Below, one piece after another: positions 1 through 7,789 of a DNA stretch of 64,000 bases. Location: contig NZ_JANAVF010000009.1 in assembly GCF_024213195.1 (NCBI RefSeq), forward strand, positions 62,001 to 126,000, given 5' to 3'. Below the pieces are notes generated by a model. The model ran no database searches and was not told the DNA's origin. It was given only the letters and a program-made list of their open reading frames with translations. Position 1 is the first letter of the stretch. Every line of letters begins with the position of its first letter. The position numbers and the translations under genes are program-made. Source of the stretch: Streptomyces sp. TBY4. Its GTDB lineage: Bacteria > Actinomycetota > Actinomycetes > Streptomycetales > Streptomycetaceae.

Positions 1-588
1 GAAGCGGACCCCGCGCGGGATCAGCGCCATCTCGCCGGGGCGGGCGCTCAGCAGGCCGAACTCGGTGCGCAGGAGCAGGCCGCCGCGCTCGGGGACGATC
101 AGCAGCTCGCCGTCGGAGTCGCTGAACACCCGGTCGGTCATGGAGGCGTTGGCCGAGTAGAGGTGGATGGCCATGCCGGAGCGCTGGGTGGTGTCGCCGT
201 TGCCGCCGAGGGTCCACAGGCCCGCCAGGAAGTCGGTACCGGGGGCCGGGTCGGGCAGCGGGTTCCAGCGGAGCCGGTTCGGGTCCGCCGGGGCCTCCGT
301 GAAGGGCGCGCTGCGCAGGGCGCCGTTGTCCGCGGCCAGGGTGAAGCGCGGGTGCGCGGCGGAGGGGCGGATCCGGTAGAGCCAGGAGCGGCGGTTGTGG
401 GACCGCGGCTCGGTGAACGCGCTGCCGCTCAGCTGCTCCGCGTAGAGGCCGAGGGGGGAGCGCTGGGGCGAGTTCCGTCCGAGCGGGAGCGCCCCGGGCA
501 CGGCCTCCGAGCTGTGCTCGTTGCCGAAGCCGGTGAGGTACTCCAGCCCCTCCGCCGTCTTCCTGGCCTGCTCGCTGCCGCCGCTCAT
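1..588 (-). CDS. hmgA: Homogentisate 1,2-dioxygenase, C-terminus cut by window edge
   Basis: The enzyme opens the homogentisate ring to maleylacetoacetate in cytosolic tyrosine and phenylalanine catabolism. The 196 visible residues start MSGGSEQARKTAEGLEYLTG and contain GFGNEHSSEA, the SPLGLYAEQLSG segment and NRRSWLYRIRPS, all typical of the HmgA N-terminal domain. The iron-binding His/Glu residues lie in the missing C-terminal half; the family is about 430 residues. The ATG has GGGAG eight bases upstream. A perfect 9-bp inverted repeat lies just upstream and is a likely operator. The gene is divergent from the beta-helix gene at 717. Confidence 0.93.
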   Translation of the reverse strand, partial: MSGGSEQARKTAEGLEYLTGFGNEHSSEAVPGALPLGRNSPQRSPLGLYAEQLSGSAFTEPRSHNRRSWLYRIRPSAAHPRFTLAADNGALRSAPFTEAPADPNRLRWNPLPDPAPGTDFLAGLWTLGGNGDTTQRSGMAIHLYSANASMTDRVFSDSDGELLIVPERGGLLLRTEFGLLSARPGEMALIPRGVRF

Positions 589-610
589 TGCACGCTCCCG
601 GTCTGCCGAA

Positions 611-638
611 GGAATCCTATGCCTGACAGTAGGATTCC
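611..638. promoter_or_regulatory. Perfect inverted repeat upstream of hmgA, candidate operator
   Basis: Arms GGAATCCTA and TAGGATTCC match perfectly and are separated by 10 bases. The centre lies about 36 bp before the hmgA ATG and about 92 bp before the divergent beta-helix gene. This position suits a dimeric repressor or activator of tyrosine catabolism. The binding protein is not encoded next to it in this window. Confidence 0.55.
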
Positions 639-716
639 CCGGCCCCCGCGTCAACGGGTGGCCCATTCCTGCACGAGGGGGTCCCAAAAGATGAACATTG
701 CTCTACTCTCACGCGC

Positions 717-3005
717 ATGTCGTGGACCCGCAGGTTTCCTGCCGTGCCGGCGGCGCTCCTCGCCGCCCTCCTCGCCCTCCTGTCACTCCTCGTCGCCGCG
801 CCCGCCGCGAGCGCGCACGAGGAGCGCCCCGTCGAGTTCCCCGACGGCACCGGCTCCGTTCCCGTCTACCGCACGGGCGAGCCCGACCTGATCGTCTGCA
901 AGACCGACCGGCCCGCCTTCGAGCGCCGGATATCCGCCTTCCCGGACGCGCTCAAGCAGCGCAACCTCGCCCTCTACGAGCGCTGCGAGAAGAACGGTTT
1001 CCGCGACCTCCAAGCGGCCGTGGACGCCGTGGACCGCCCGGGCATGAACATCGCGATCCTCCCCGGCCTCTACGAGGAGGAGCCCTCGCTCCCGGCGCCG
1101 ACCGGCGAGTGCGCCTCGCTCAAGGCGCCGAACTCCTCGCTCGGCTACCAGATCCTGACCTACGAACAGCAGGTGGCCTGCCGCCACAACCAGAACCTGG
1201 TGGCGATCCTCGGCAAGACCGACCTCCAGATCGAAGGCACGGGTGCCTCCCGCCAGGACGTGGTGATCGACGCCAAGTACCAGAAGCTGAACGCCATCCG
1301 GGCCGACAAGGCCGACGGCATCTACTTCCGGAACTTCACCGCCCAGCGCACCACCTTCAACTCGCTGTACGTCCTCGCGGCCGACGGCTTCGTCATCGAC
1401 GACGTCCTGACCCGCTGGAACGACGAGTACGGCTTCCTGACCTTCGCCAGCGACCACGGCCTCTACAAGAACTGCGAGTCCTACGGCAACGGCGACTCCG
1501 GCATCTACCCCGGCAGCGCCTCCGACATCAACGAGGACCGCGGCTACGACGTCCCCCGCTACTCCATCGAGATCACCGGCTGCCGCAGCCACCACAACAT
1601 GGTCGGCTACTCCGGCACCGCGGGCGACTCGGTCTGGGTGCACGACAACGAGTTCGACCAGAACATGGGCGGCGCCTCGATGGACAGCGCCTTCCCCGGC
1701 CACCCCGGCCTCCCGCAGAACCACGCCTTCTTCGAACGCAACCTGATCCACGACAACAACGCCGACTACTACCGCCACGTCGCGGACGGCACCTGCGCGA
1801 AGCCTCCCGTGGAGCGCGGCTACGAGCAGGGGGTGGTCTGCCCGCAGATCTCCATGCCCCCCGGCACCGGCATCATCACCGCCGGCGGCAACTGGAACCT
1901 CTACGAGAACAACTGGGTGTACGGGCACCAGCGCGCGGGCTTCTTCCTCTCGGCCGTGCCCGCCTTCATCCGCGGCGAGGAGGAGCTGTCCAAGCAGACC
2001 GACACCTCCCACCACAACCGCTACGCCGGCAACATCCTGGGCAAGGACAAGTCCGGCGCCTCCCGCCCCAACGGCATGGACGTGTGGTGGGACGGCCAGG
2101 GCCGGGGCAACTGCTGGCAGCAGGGCCCGGACGGCTCCACCCCGGGCACGCTCCCGCAGTGCGGCGAGCGCCGCGGCGCGGTCTCCGGCGCCTCGGCCCG
2201 GCTGGCCGGTGAACCGGTGAAGCTGGCCCAGCTCCTCGTCTGCGCCGACTACAACGTGCAGGCGCGCAAACTCCCCGCCGGCTGCGACTGGTACGGCTCC
2301 CGGGGCCTCCAGCGGGTGGAGACCCAGCTCGCCCTCGCCGTCGCGGCGGTCCTCCTCCTGGTCGGCGGCCTCCTGTGGTGGCGCCGCCTGCGGGCCTCCC
2401 GGCTCGCCACGGTGGCCGCCCTGCTCGGCCTCGCGGGCCTGGCCCTGGACGTGGCCGGCTCCACGATGGGCCTGATCGGCACCTTCGTCCCGGCCCTGGC
2501 CCTGCTCTGCCTCGGCCTGTGGTGGACCGGCACCGGCCTCGCCCTGCGCCCCACCCGGCCCTGGCTGGCCCGCCTGACCCTGCTGCTGGGCGCCCTCACC
2601 CTGCTCGACGCCTTCGACAAGGCCGTCCTGATGGTTCCCTGGATCCCGCTCAGCCCCGCCTGGATCCGCTCCCTCGTCGCGGTGTTCTGGATCCTCTGGG
2701 CCGTCATCGCCGCAGCCCGCCCGGGCGGCACCCCGGCCCGCCCGGCAGGCCCGGGCGCGGACCCGGCCGGCGACCGGGTACCCGTCCCCGCGGGCCCGGC
2801 ACCGACCCGCAGCGCGGAAGGCGAGGCCGGAGCCGGAGCCGTGGCCGCAGCCGGTCCCGGCACCGGTCCCGGCACCGGTTCCGGCACCGGTTCCGGCACC
2901 GGTCCCGGCACCGGCACTGGGACCGGCACTGGCACCGGGACCGGGACCGGCACCGGCACTGCGACCGGCCCGGAGCGGGGCGCTGCCGACGGAGGCCGGC
3001 CGTGA
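717..3005 (+). CDS. Secreted right-handed parallel beta-helix protein with C-terminal membrane domain
   Basis: This 762-residue protein has a Sec signal peptide (residues 1-33: RR, a Leu/Ala core, then AASA-H). An extracellular right-handed parallel beta-helix domain (about 80-480) follows, rich in Asn/Asp/Gly turns such as NCESYGNGDSGIYPGSAS and HNMVGYSGTAGDSVWVHDNEF. Four or five hydrophobic helices (about 537-675) come next, and the last 60 residues are Gly-Thr-rich. Several Cys residues (for example near VCPQ and NCWQQ) may form disulphides. Beta-helix folds occur in polysaccharide lyases and in NosD-type copper assembly proteins; I cannot identify a substrate. The stop overlaps the next gene's GTG by 4 bp, so it is probably the first gene of a three-gene operon. 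Confidence 0.85.
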   Translation: MSWTRRFPAVPAALLAALLALLSLLVAAPAASAHEERPVEFPDGTGSVPVYRTGEPDLIVCKTDRPAFERRISAFPDALKQRNLALYERCEKNGFRDLQAAVDAVDRPGMNIAILPGLYEEEPSLPAPTGECASLKAPNSSLGYQILTYEQQVACRHNQNLVAILGKTDLQIEGTGASRQDVVIDAKYQKLNAIRADKADGIYFRNFTAQRTTFNSLYVLAADGFVIDDVLTRWNDEYGFLTFASDHGLYKNCESYGNGDSGIYPGSASDINEDRGYDVPRYSIEITGCRSHHNMVGYSGTAGDSVWVHDNEFDQNMGGASMDSAFPGHPGLPQNHAFFERNLIHDNNADYYRHVADGTCAKPPVERGYEQGVVCPQISMPPGTGIITAGGNWNLYENNWVYGHQRAGFFLSAVPAFIRGEEELSKQTDTSHHNRYAGNILGKDKSGASRPNGMDVWWDGQGRGNCWQQGPDGSTPGTLPQCGERRGAVSGASARLAGEPVKLAQLLVCADYNVQARKLPAGCDWYGSRGLQRVETQLALAVAAVLLLVGGLLWWRRLRASRLATVAALLGLAGLALDVAGSTMGLIGTFVPALALLCLGLWWTGTGLALRPTRPWLARLTLLLGALTLLDAFDKAVLMVPWIPLSPAWIRSLVAVFWILWAVIAAARPGGTPARPAGPGADPAGDRVPVPAGPAPTRSAEGEAGAGAVAAAGPGTGPGTGSGTGSGTGPGTGTGTGTGTGTGTGTGTATGPERGAADGGRP
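2859..2965 (+). repeat. In-frame 6/12-bp repeat encoding a Gly-Thr/Ser/Pro tail
   Basis: About 17 degenerate copies of a ggcacc-type hexamer encode GTGPGTGSGTGSGTGP followed by repeated GT dipeptides. They lie near the C-terminus of the beta-helix protein, after its last membrane helix. Such tracts can change length by slippage. Confidence 0.8.
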
Positions 3006-3934
3006 CGGGGCAGCCGGGCGGTGACCGCCCCGAACGCCGGACCTCGTGCGAGGCCTGTGGGACACCGCCCGCCGGGGCCCGCCGGACCCGCCGGGTGGGC
3101 CGCGCGGCGGCGCTGCTCGCCCTGGCCCTGCTCCTGGCGGGCGGCGCGGCGACGGGCTGCGGGGGGCGGGCCACCACCCACCACAAGCCCGGCACCACCC
3201 ACGAGCAGGCCTCAGGGAAGGTCGGCACCCTGCTCACCGCCGACGACGGCACGGGCCACCGGCTCCGCGAGGTCCCGGCCGAGGGCGCGCCGGAGGTCCG
3301 GCTCGCCGCCCGGCCGGACTCCGAGGACGGCTGGAACCTCCAGCTCACCGTGGCGAATTTCCACTTCACCCCCGACAGCACCGGCGGCGCCGCCCTCCCG
3401 GGTGCCGGACACGCGCACCTGGAGCTGGACGGCCGCAAACTGGCCCGCCTGTACGGCCCCTGGTTCCACCTGCCCGCCGCGCAGGTGCCGGAGGGCGGCC
3501 CGCACACCCTGACCGTCCGCCTCTACGCGGACGACCACACGGCCTGGGCGGTGGCGGGCAAGCCGGTCGAGGCGACCCTCCAACTCGCCGCGGCTTCGGG
3601 CCAGTCCACCCACACCCACTCCTCGGCCACACCGTCTCCCACACCCCCGGCGGCGTCGCAGGCGTCGGAGGCCGACCGCACGGTGACCGTCACCGTGCGG
3701 GACGGCAAGGTCAGCCCCGCCCCGGGCCGGGTGGAGGTGACGCGCGGCGAACGCGTGGCCCTGCGGGTCACCAGCGACCGCGCGGACACCCTGCACGTCC
3801 ACGGCTTCGACAAGGAGCTCGCCCTGCCGGCAGGCCAGGAGGCCACCCTGATCCTGACGGCCGACCGCACGGGCCTCTTCGAGGTCGAGACCCACGGGTC
3901 CGGCCTCGTCCTGACCCAGCTCCTCGTCCGATGA
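3002..3934 (+). CDS. Two-domain lipoprotein with cupredoxin-like C-terminal domain
   Basis: 310 residues from a GTG that overlaps the previous stop (GTGA). After an unusually long basic N-region of about 38 residues comes a hydrophobic core ALLALALLLAGG and a plausible lipobox ending ATGC, so the mature protein is probably lipid-anchored outside the cell. The first domain (about 75-200) has GAGHAHLELDGRKLARLYGP and GPWFHLP, a His-containing pattern seen in metal-handling secreted domains. A Pro/Ser/Thr/His linker follows. The last about 90 residues have a cupredoxin-like beta fold, with TLHVHGFDKEL and VETHGSGLVL in place of a classic Cys ligand. Copper binding is inference. Confidence 0.75.
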   Translation: MTGQPGGDRPERRTSCEACGTPPAGARRTRRVGRAAALLALALLLAGGAATGCGGRATTHHKPGTTHEQASGKVGTLLTADDGTGHRLREVPAEGAPEVRLAARPDSEDGWNLQLTVANFHFTPDSTGGAALPGAGHAHLELDGRKLARLYGPWFHLPAAQVPEGGPHTLTVRLYADDHTAWAVAGKPVEATLQLAAASGQSTHTHSSATPSPTPPAASQASEADRTVTVTVRDGKVSPAPGRVEVTRGERVALRVTSDRADTLHVHGFDKELALPAGQEATLILTADRTGLFEVETHGSGLVLTQLLVR

Positions 3935-5304
3935 CCCCGCCGTCGCCGGTGCCGGTGCCGGTGCCGCTGGTGCCGTCGCTGCCGTCGCTGCCGTCGCTGC
4001 CGTCGCTGCCGTCGCTGCCGTCCCCGCCCACCGTGCTCGCGCACGGCATCGGCTCGCAGCACGACCTGCCGATCTCTCCCTTCTACGCCTTCGCCGGTGC
4101 CTTCACCGCACTCTTCGTCTCCTTCCTCGCGCTGGGGCTCCTCTGGTCCGCCTCCCGCTTCCGCGGCGACCGGTCCGGCCTGGCCCTGCCCGCCGGGCTC
4201 CAGCGGGTGGCCGACGCGCCGGCCACCCGCACCGCCCTGCGCGGGCTCGGCCTCGCGGCCTCGCTCGCCGTCCTCCTGTCCCTCCTCCTCGGCCCCGACG
4301 ACCCCGCACGCAACCCCGCTCCCGGCGCCGTCTACGTCCTGCTCTGGGTCGGCCTCGTCCCCGCCTCCCTGCTCCTCGGTCCCGTCTGGCGCCTCCTCAA
4401 CCCGCTCCGCGCCCTGTACCGGCTGCTCGCCCGGCTGCCGGCGAAGCCCCGGACGAGACCCCCGCTCCCCGCCCGGCTGGGGCAATGGCCGGCCGCCGCC
4501 GGGCTCTTCGCCTTCACCTGGCTCGAACTCGTCTCTCCCGATCCCGCCTCCACCACCACCCTCCTGATCGCCCTGACCGGCTACGCCGCCGTGCAGCTTC
4601 TGCTCGCCGCCCGCTACGGCGAGCGCTGGTTCGCCCACGGAGACGCCTTCGAGGTGTACTCCGAACTCCTGGCCCGGCTCTCTCCCCTCGGCCGTCGCAG
4701 CGACGGCCGCCTCGTTCTCCGTAACCCCTTCCACGGACTCGACGCGACGCCCGAGCGGCCCGGACTCGTCGCCACCGTCTGCGTCCTGCTCGGATCCACC
4801 GCCTACGACGGCTTCTCCGACAACCCCTCGTGGATCAACGCGATCCAGACCTCCCCCCTCGGCCGCACCGCCGCGGCCACCCTGGGGCTGCTCGGAGCCG
4901 TCGCGCTCGTCGCCGCCCTCTACTGCCTCTGCGCGGCGGTCACCCGCCTCGTCTGCGGCCCGCACCCCGGCCCGCTGACCGCCTTCGCGCACTCACTCGT
5001 ACCGATCGCCCTCGGCTATCTCGTCGCCCACTACTTCTCCCTCCTTGTAGTCGAAGGACCACGCACAGTCATCATGGCATTGGGCACTGACAACGCCCCC
5101 GAACCCTTTTCCCCCTTGGGTCCCGGCGGCCTCGCAGCCCTCCAGGTGATCGCCGTGGTGACCGGCCACGTCCTCGGAGTGATCGCCGCGCACGACCGCT
5201 CCGTACGCCTCTTCCCGCCCGCGAGAGCCGTCGCCGGGCAGCTGCCGATGCTCGCGCTGATGATCACGTACACGGTCGGCGGCCTCAGCCTGCTGCTGAA
5301 CTGA
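3931..5304 (+). CDS. Polytopic membrane protein, FedB (fenitrothion hydrolase)-like family
   Basis: 457 residues from an ATG in an ATGA overlap with the lipoprotein stop. A Pro/Val/Leu/Ser-rich start made of (PSL) repeats precedes the motif HGIGSQHDLPISP. About ten membrane segments follow, with HGDAFEVYSELLARLSPLGR in the middle and GFSDNPSWINA later. The HGxxxxxDLPIP and VYxxLLxRLSP motifs resemble actinobacterial membrane proteins often labelled fenitrothion hydrolase. That label comes from a xenobiotic-degradation study and probably does not describe the native role. Translational coupling suggests the protein acts with the secreted beta-helix and cupredoxin-like partners. Confidence 0.7.
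   Translation: MTPPSPVPVPVPLVPSLPSLPSLPSLPSLPSPPTVLAHGIGSQHDLPISPFYAFAGAFTALFVSFLALGLLWSASRFRGDRSGLALPAGLQRVADAPATRTALRGLGLAASLAVLLSLLLGPDDPARNPAPGAVYVLLWVGLVPASLLLGPVWRLLNPLRALYRLLARLPAKPRTRPPLPARLGQWPAAAGLFAFTWLELVSPDPASTTTLLIALTGYAAVQLLLAARYGERWFAHGDAFEVYSELLARLSPLGRRSDGRLVLRNPFHGLDATPERPGLVATVCVLLGSTAYDGFSDNPSWINAIQTSPLGRTAAATLGLLGAVALVAALYCLCAAVTRLVCGPHPGPLTAFAHSLVPIALGYLVAHYFSLLVVEGPRTVIMALGTDNAPEPFSPLGPGGLAALQVIAVVTGHVLGVIAAHDRSVRLFPPARAVAGQLPMLALMITYTVGGLSLLLN
3972..4016 (+). repeat. Tandem 9-bp repeat (five copies) encoding Pro-Ser-Leu
   Basis: The unit gccgtcgct is repeated exactly at 3972, 3981, 3990, 3999 and 4008, inside the N-terminus of the FedB-like membrane protein. It extends the cytoplasmic or external tail by whole codons, so copy number can change without a frameshift. 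Confidence 0.85.
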
Positions 5305-5374
5305 ACTGAACTGAACTGAGCCGGTCGAACCGGCCGAACCGGTACCGCCGCCGACCCGTGAACCCAGGAGCGGC

Positions 5375-5998
5375 ATGATGGACCCCGTGCCCCCAGCCCA
5401 CCCCCTGCGCCGGACGCCGATCCAGCAGCGCAGCGCCGACCGGCTCGCCCGGATCCTCGACGCCTGCGCGGAACTCCTCGACGAGACCGGGTACGAGAAC
5501 CTCAGCACCCGGGCCGTGGCCCTGCGGGCCGGCGTGCCGATCGGTTCGATCTACCGGTTCTTCGGCAACAAGCGGGCCATGGCCATCGCCCTGGCCCACC
5601 GCAACCTCGACCAGTACGCCGCCGGCATCGAGCAGCGGCTCGCGGACCTCCCGGACACCGACTGGCGCCCGGTCGTCGACGCGGTGCTGGACGAGTACCT
5701 GGTCATGAAGCGCAGCGTGCCCGGCTTCGCCCTCGTCGACTTCGGGGTGCCGGCGCCTCCCCCCGAGGGGCCCGCCTCCGACCCCAACCACCTGGTCGCC
5801 GTCCGCCTCACCGAGCTCCTCGGCGCGCACCTCGCCCGTACCCCGGACGCCGCCCTGGAGCGGGCCGTCCTGGTGGCGGTCGAGGCCACCGACGCCCTGA
5901 TCCAGCTCGCCTTCCGCAACGACCCGGCCGGCGACCCCGACATCGTCGCCGAGACCCGCGCGATGATGCACGCCTACCTCGCGCGCGTCCTGGACTGA
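5375..5998 (+). CDS. TetR/AcrR family regulator
   Basis: 207 residues. The N-terminal helix-turn-helix (about 15-60) reads ARILDACAELLDETGYENLS, then VALRAGVPIGSIYRFFGNKRAM, a standard TetR DNA-binding domain. The variable C-terminal domain (about 70-200) would bind a ligand and dimerise. AGGAG lies 6 bp before the first ATG; a second ATG follows directly. Tandem CTGAA pentamers and a TCGAACCGG repeat lie in the short gap after the membrane-protein gene. It may regulate the upstream operon, but no target is proven. Confidence 0.88.
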   Translation: MMDPVPPAHPLRRTPIQQRSADRLARILDACAELLDETGYENLSTRAVALRAGVPIGSIYRFFGNKRAMAIALAHRNLDQYAAGIEQRLADLPDTDWRPVVDAVLDEYLVMKRSVPGFALVDFGVPAPPPEGPASDPNHLVAVRLTELLGAHLARTPDAALERAVLVAVEATDALIQLAFRNDPAGDPDIVAETRAMMHAYLARVLD

Positions 5999-6020
5999 GG
6001 GGACGGCCGGCGCGCTCCCC

Positions 6021-7379
6021 TCAGGAGCGGCCGGGCAGGCCGGTCACCACCAGGTTGCCGTCCGGCGTGCGCCGGGCGAGGACGCCGGTGCGCAGGTAGC
6101 CGTCGGCGGTGAAGGAGGCCGCGTTGAGGCCGGGCGAGCGGTAGTAGCCGCGCGCGGTGTAGGGGCCCCGGGCCAGGAGTTCGCCGGGCTCCCCGGCGGG
6201 AACCTCCTCGCCGTCGGAGCCGACCACGCGGATCTGGTCGTCGGGGGAGAGCGGACGGCCCTGCGTCGTCAGCACCGTCTCCTCCGGGTCATCGGTCCGG
6301 GTGAGGGTGAGCAGCCCCTCGTCCGTACCGAAGACCTGCTGGAGGCGGCAGTCCCATGCGGAGCCCACCCGTTCGGCGGTCGCGCGGTCCAGCGGCGTGG
6401 TCCGGCCGCCGATCTGCACGAGCCGCAGGCTGCTCACGTCGGCCCCGGCCCCGGAAGGCGCGTCGAGCAACAGCCGGGCGGTGTCCGGCGTCAGCGCGGC
6501 GACGGTGACCCGCTCGCGCTCGACGGCCGCCAGGAGGGCGGCGGGTTCCGGGTCCTCGACCAGGACGACGGTGCCGCCCGCGGTGAGGGTGCCGATGATG
6601 CCGGGGCCGCCGAAGGCGAGGTTGAGGTCGGCGGGCAGTGCGGCGAGGTACACGTCGTCCTGGGTGAGCGACACCAGCTCGGCCGCGGCCCGCGCCTGGT
6701 AGGCGTAGTCGTTGTGGGTACGGGGAACCAGCCCGGGCGCCTCGCCGGCCCCGCCGGAGAGCAGGAAGAAGGCCACCTGCCCGGCACTCAGCGTGAGCGC
6801 CGGCTCGGGCGGCGAGTCGAGGGAGTGCAGCGGGAAGTAGTGGCAGCCCGAGGTGTCGGTCGTGAAACCGCCGTACGGGTCCGAGGCGCCCGGCGCCTCG
6901 AAGGTGAACACCCGGCGCAGGAAGGGGCCCTGGGCCGCGATGCCGGCGGCCATCTCCGTGTGGTCGAAGCCCCGGTACGTGGCGGGGCCGATGTACCCGG
7001 TGGCCTCGGAGACCTGGACGACGTGGGACACCTCGGGCGCGCGGTGCGAGACGGGGCAGAGCACGGGGACCGCGCCGGCGCGCATCAGCGCGAACGTGGC
7101 GACGACGAGCTCGGGGATGTCGGGAAGCTGGACGACCACCCGCTGCCCGGGCCGCAGGCCGCGCAGCCGGAATCCGGCGGCCATCCGGCTCACGCGGCGG
7201 TTCAGGGCCGCGTACGTGAGGCGGGTGTCGCCGTGGACGAGCGCCGTCCGGGGTCCGTACTGCAGGGCCCAGCCGCGCAGCAGGTTGTCCAGCGTGTTGC
7301 CCCGCCAGAGGCCGGACGCCCAGTAGTAGTCGACGAATTCCTCGGGCCAGGGCGTACAGCCGTCGAGCATGGATGTCAT
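6021..7379 (-). CDS. Degenerate EntE/DhbE-like adenylation protein lacking catalytic residues and C-terminal subdomain
   Basis: 452 residues resembling 2,3-dihydroxybenzoate-AMP ligases from the start (PWPEEFVDYYWASGLWRG, then LRGLRPGQRVVVQLPDIPE) to the A8 region; EntE has about 536 residues. The P-loop, normally SGGTTGxPKLIPRTH, is SGGAGEAPGLVPRTH (from residue 208), so the Thr pair and Lys are lost. The A7 Asp is Val433 (YLRTGVLAR). The A8 Arg is lost and the protein ends TGLPGRS where the mobile C-terminal subdomain with its catalytic Lys should begin. No remnant of that subdomain lies in the 22 bp to the next gene. The fold looks intact, so it is probably a pseudoenzyme. The start MTSMLDG matches the EntE N-terminus; the frame is open further upstream. 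Confidence 0.8.
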   Translation of the reverse strand: MTSMLDGCTPWPEEFVDYYWASGLWRGNTLDNLLRGWALQYGPRTALVHGDTRLTYAALNRRVSRMAAGFRLRGLRPGQRVVVQLPDIPELVVATFALMRAGAVPVLCPVSHRAPEVSHVVQVSEATGYIGPATYRGFDHTEMAAGIAAQGPFLRRVFTFEAPGASDPYGGFTTDTSGCHYFPLHSLDSPPEPALTLSAGQVAFFLLSGGAGEAPGLVPRTHNDYAYQARAAAELVSLTQDDVYLAALPADLNLAFGGPGIIGTLTAGGTVVLVEDPEPAALLAAVERERVTVAALTPDTARLLLDAPSGAGADVSSLRLVQIGGRTTPLDRATAERVGSAWDCRLQQVFGTDEGLLTLTRTDDPEETVLTTQGRPLSPDDQIRVVGSDGEEVPAGEPGELLARGPYTARGYYRSPGLNAASFTADGYLRTGVLARRTPDGNLVVTGLPGRS

Positions 7380-7789
7380 CCGGCCATCCAAACCGTCGCC
7401 GTCCGCGAGGGGCAATGTGCTTTCCCGACCAAGGGTGCTGAATCGCGTCAGCAGAAGGACCAATCGGCGCCGCTGACCAGGGGGAACGGTCCCGGCGCGG
7501 GGCGGCGGCCGCGCGTGCGCGGCGGGGCGGCGGTCCCGGCGCGGGCCGCCCGCGGAATCGGTGGGGCGCGGGCCCTCCCCACCGTGCCTACCGGTCGGTA
7601 TGCTCGGTGCCGCCCGCGCGGTTCCGGCGCCCGCGCCGGTGTCCGTGCCCTGTGTCCGCCCACGCCCAGCGCCCCGCATCTCTGCCGGTGTTCCGCGCCC
7701 CTGCCCGTGCTCCGCAGCTCCGCCTGTGCCCAGTGCCCACTGCCTCCGCCCCTGCCCCGTGCCGCAGCCTGCCGCCCCCTGGAGGGCCC
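7380..7789. other. 410-bp divergent intergenic region
   Basis: It lies between the divergent adenylation-like gene and the molybdopterin oxidoreductase. It is very C/G-rich with no convincing small gene. It holds a TetR-type dyad near 7583-7602. The open frames across it lack family similarity and look like GC-driven background. Confidence 0.6.
7583..7602. promoter_or_regulatory. TetR-type operator candidate (CATACCGACCGGT on the minus strand)
   Basis: The minus strand reads CATACCGACCGGTAGGCACG. The first 13 bases differ at one position from sites at 23041 and 31346. It lies about 190 bp upstream of the molybdopterin oxidoreductase and about 205 bp upstream of the divergent adenylation-like gene. 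Confidence 0.45.

Noticed and set aside
783..3065. Very long open frame on the minus strand across the beta-helix gene
   Set aside because: It is a GC-bias shadow: composition is Gly/Val/Ala low-complexity and no domain is seen, while the plus strand has a signal peptide, a fold and membrane helices.
3523..4992. Long minus-strand frame across the lipoprotein and membrane-protein genes
   Set aside because: Composition is Glu/Gly/Arg-rich without any family motif; it mirrors the third-position G/C of the real genes.
5999..6020. Possible frameshift hiding the missing C-terminal subdomain of the adenylation protein
   Set aside because: Only 22 bp remain before the TetR stop, and no GxRGGEK-like code is seen in any frame there, so the end is a true truncation.
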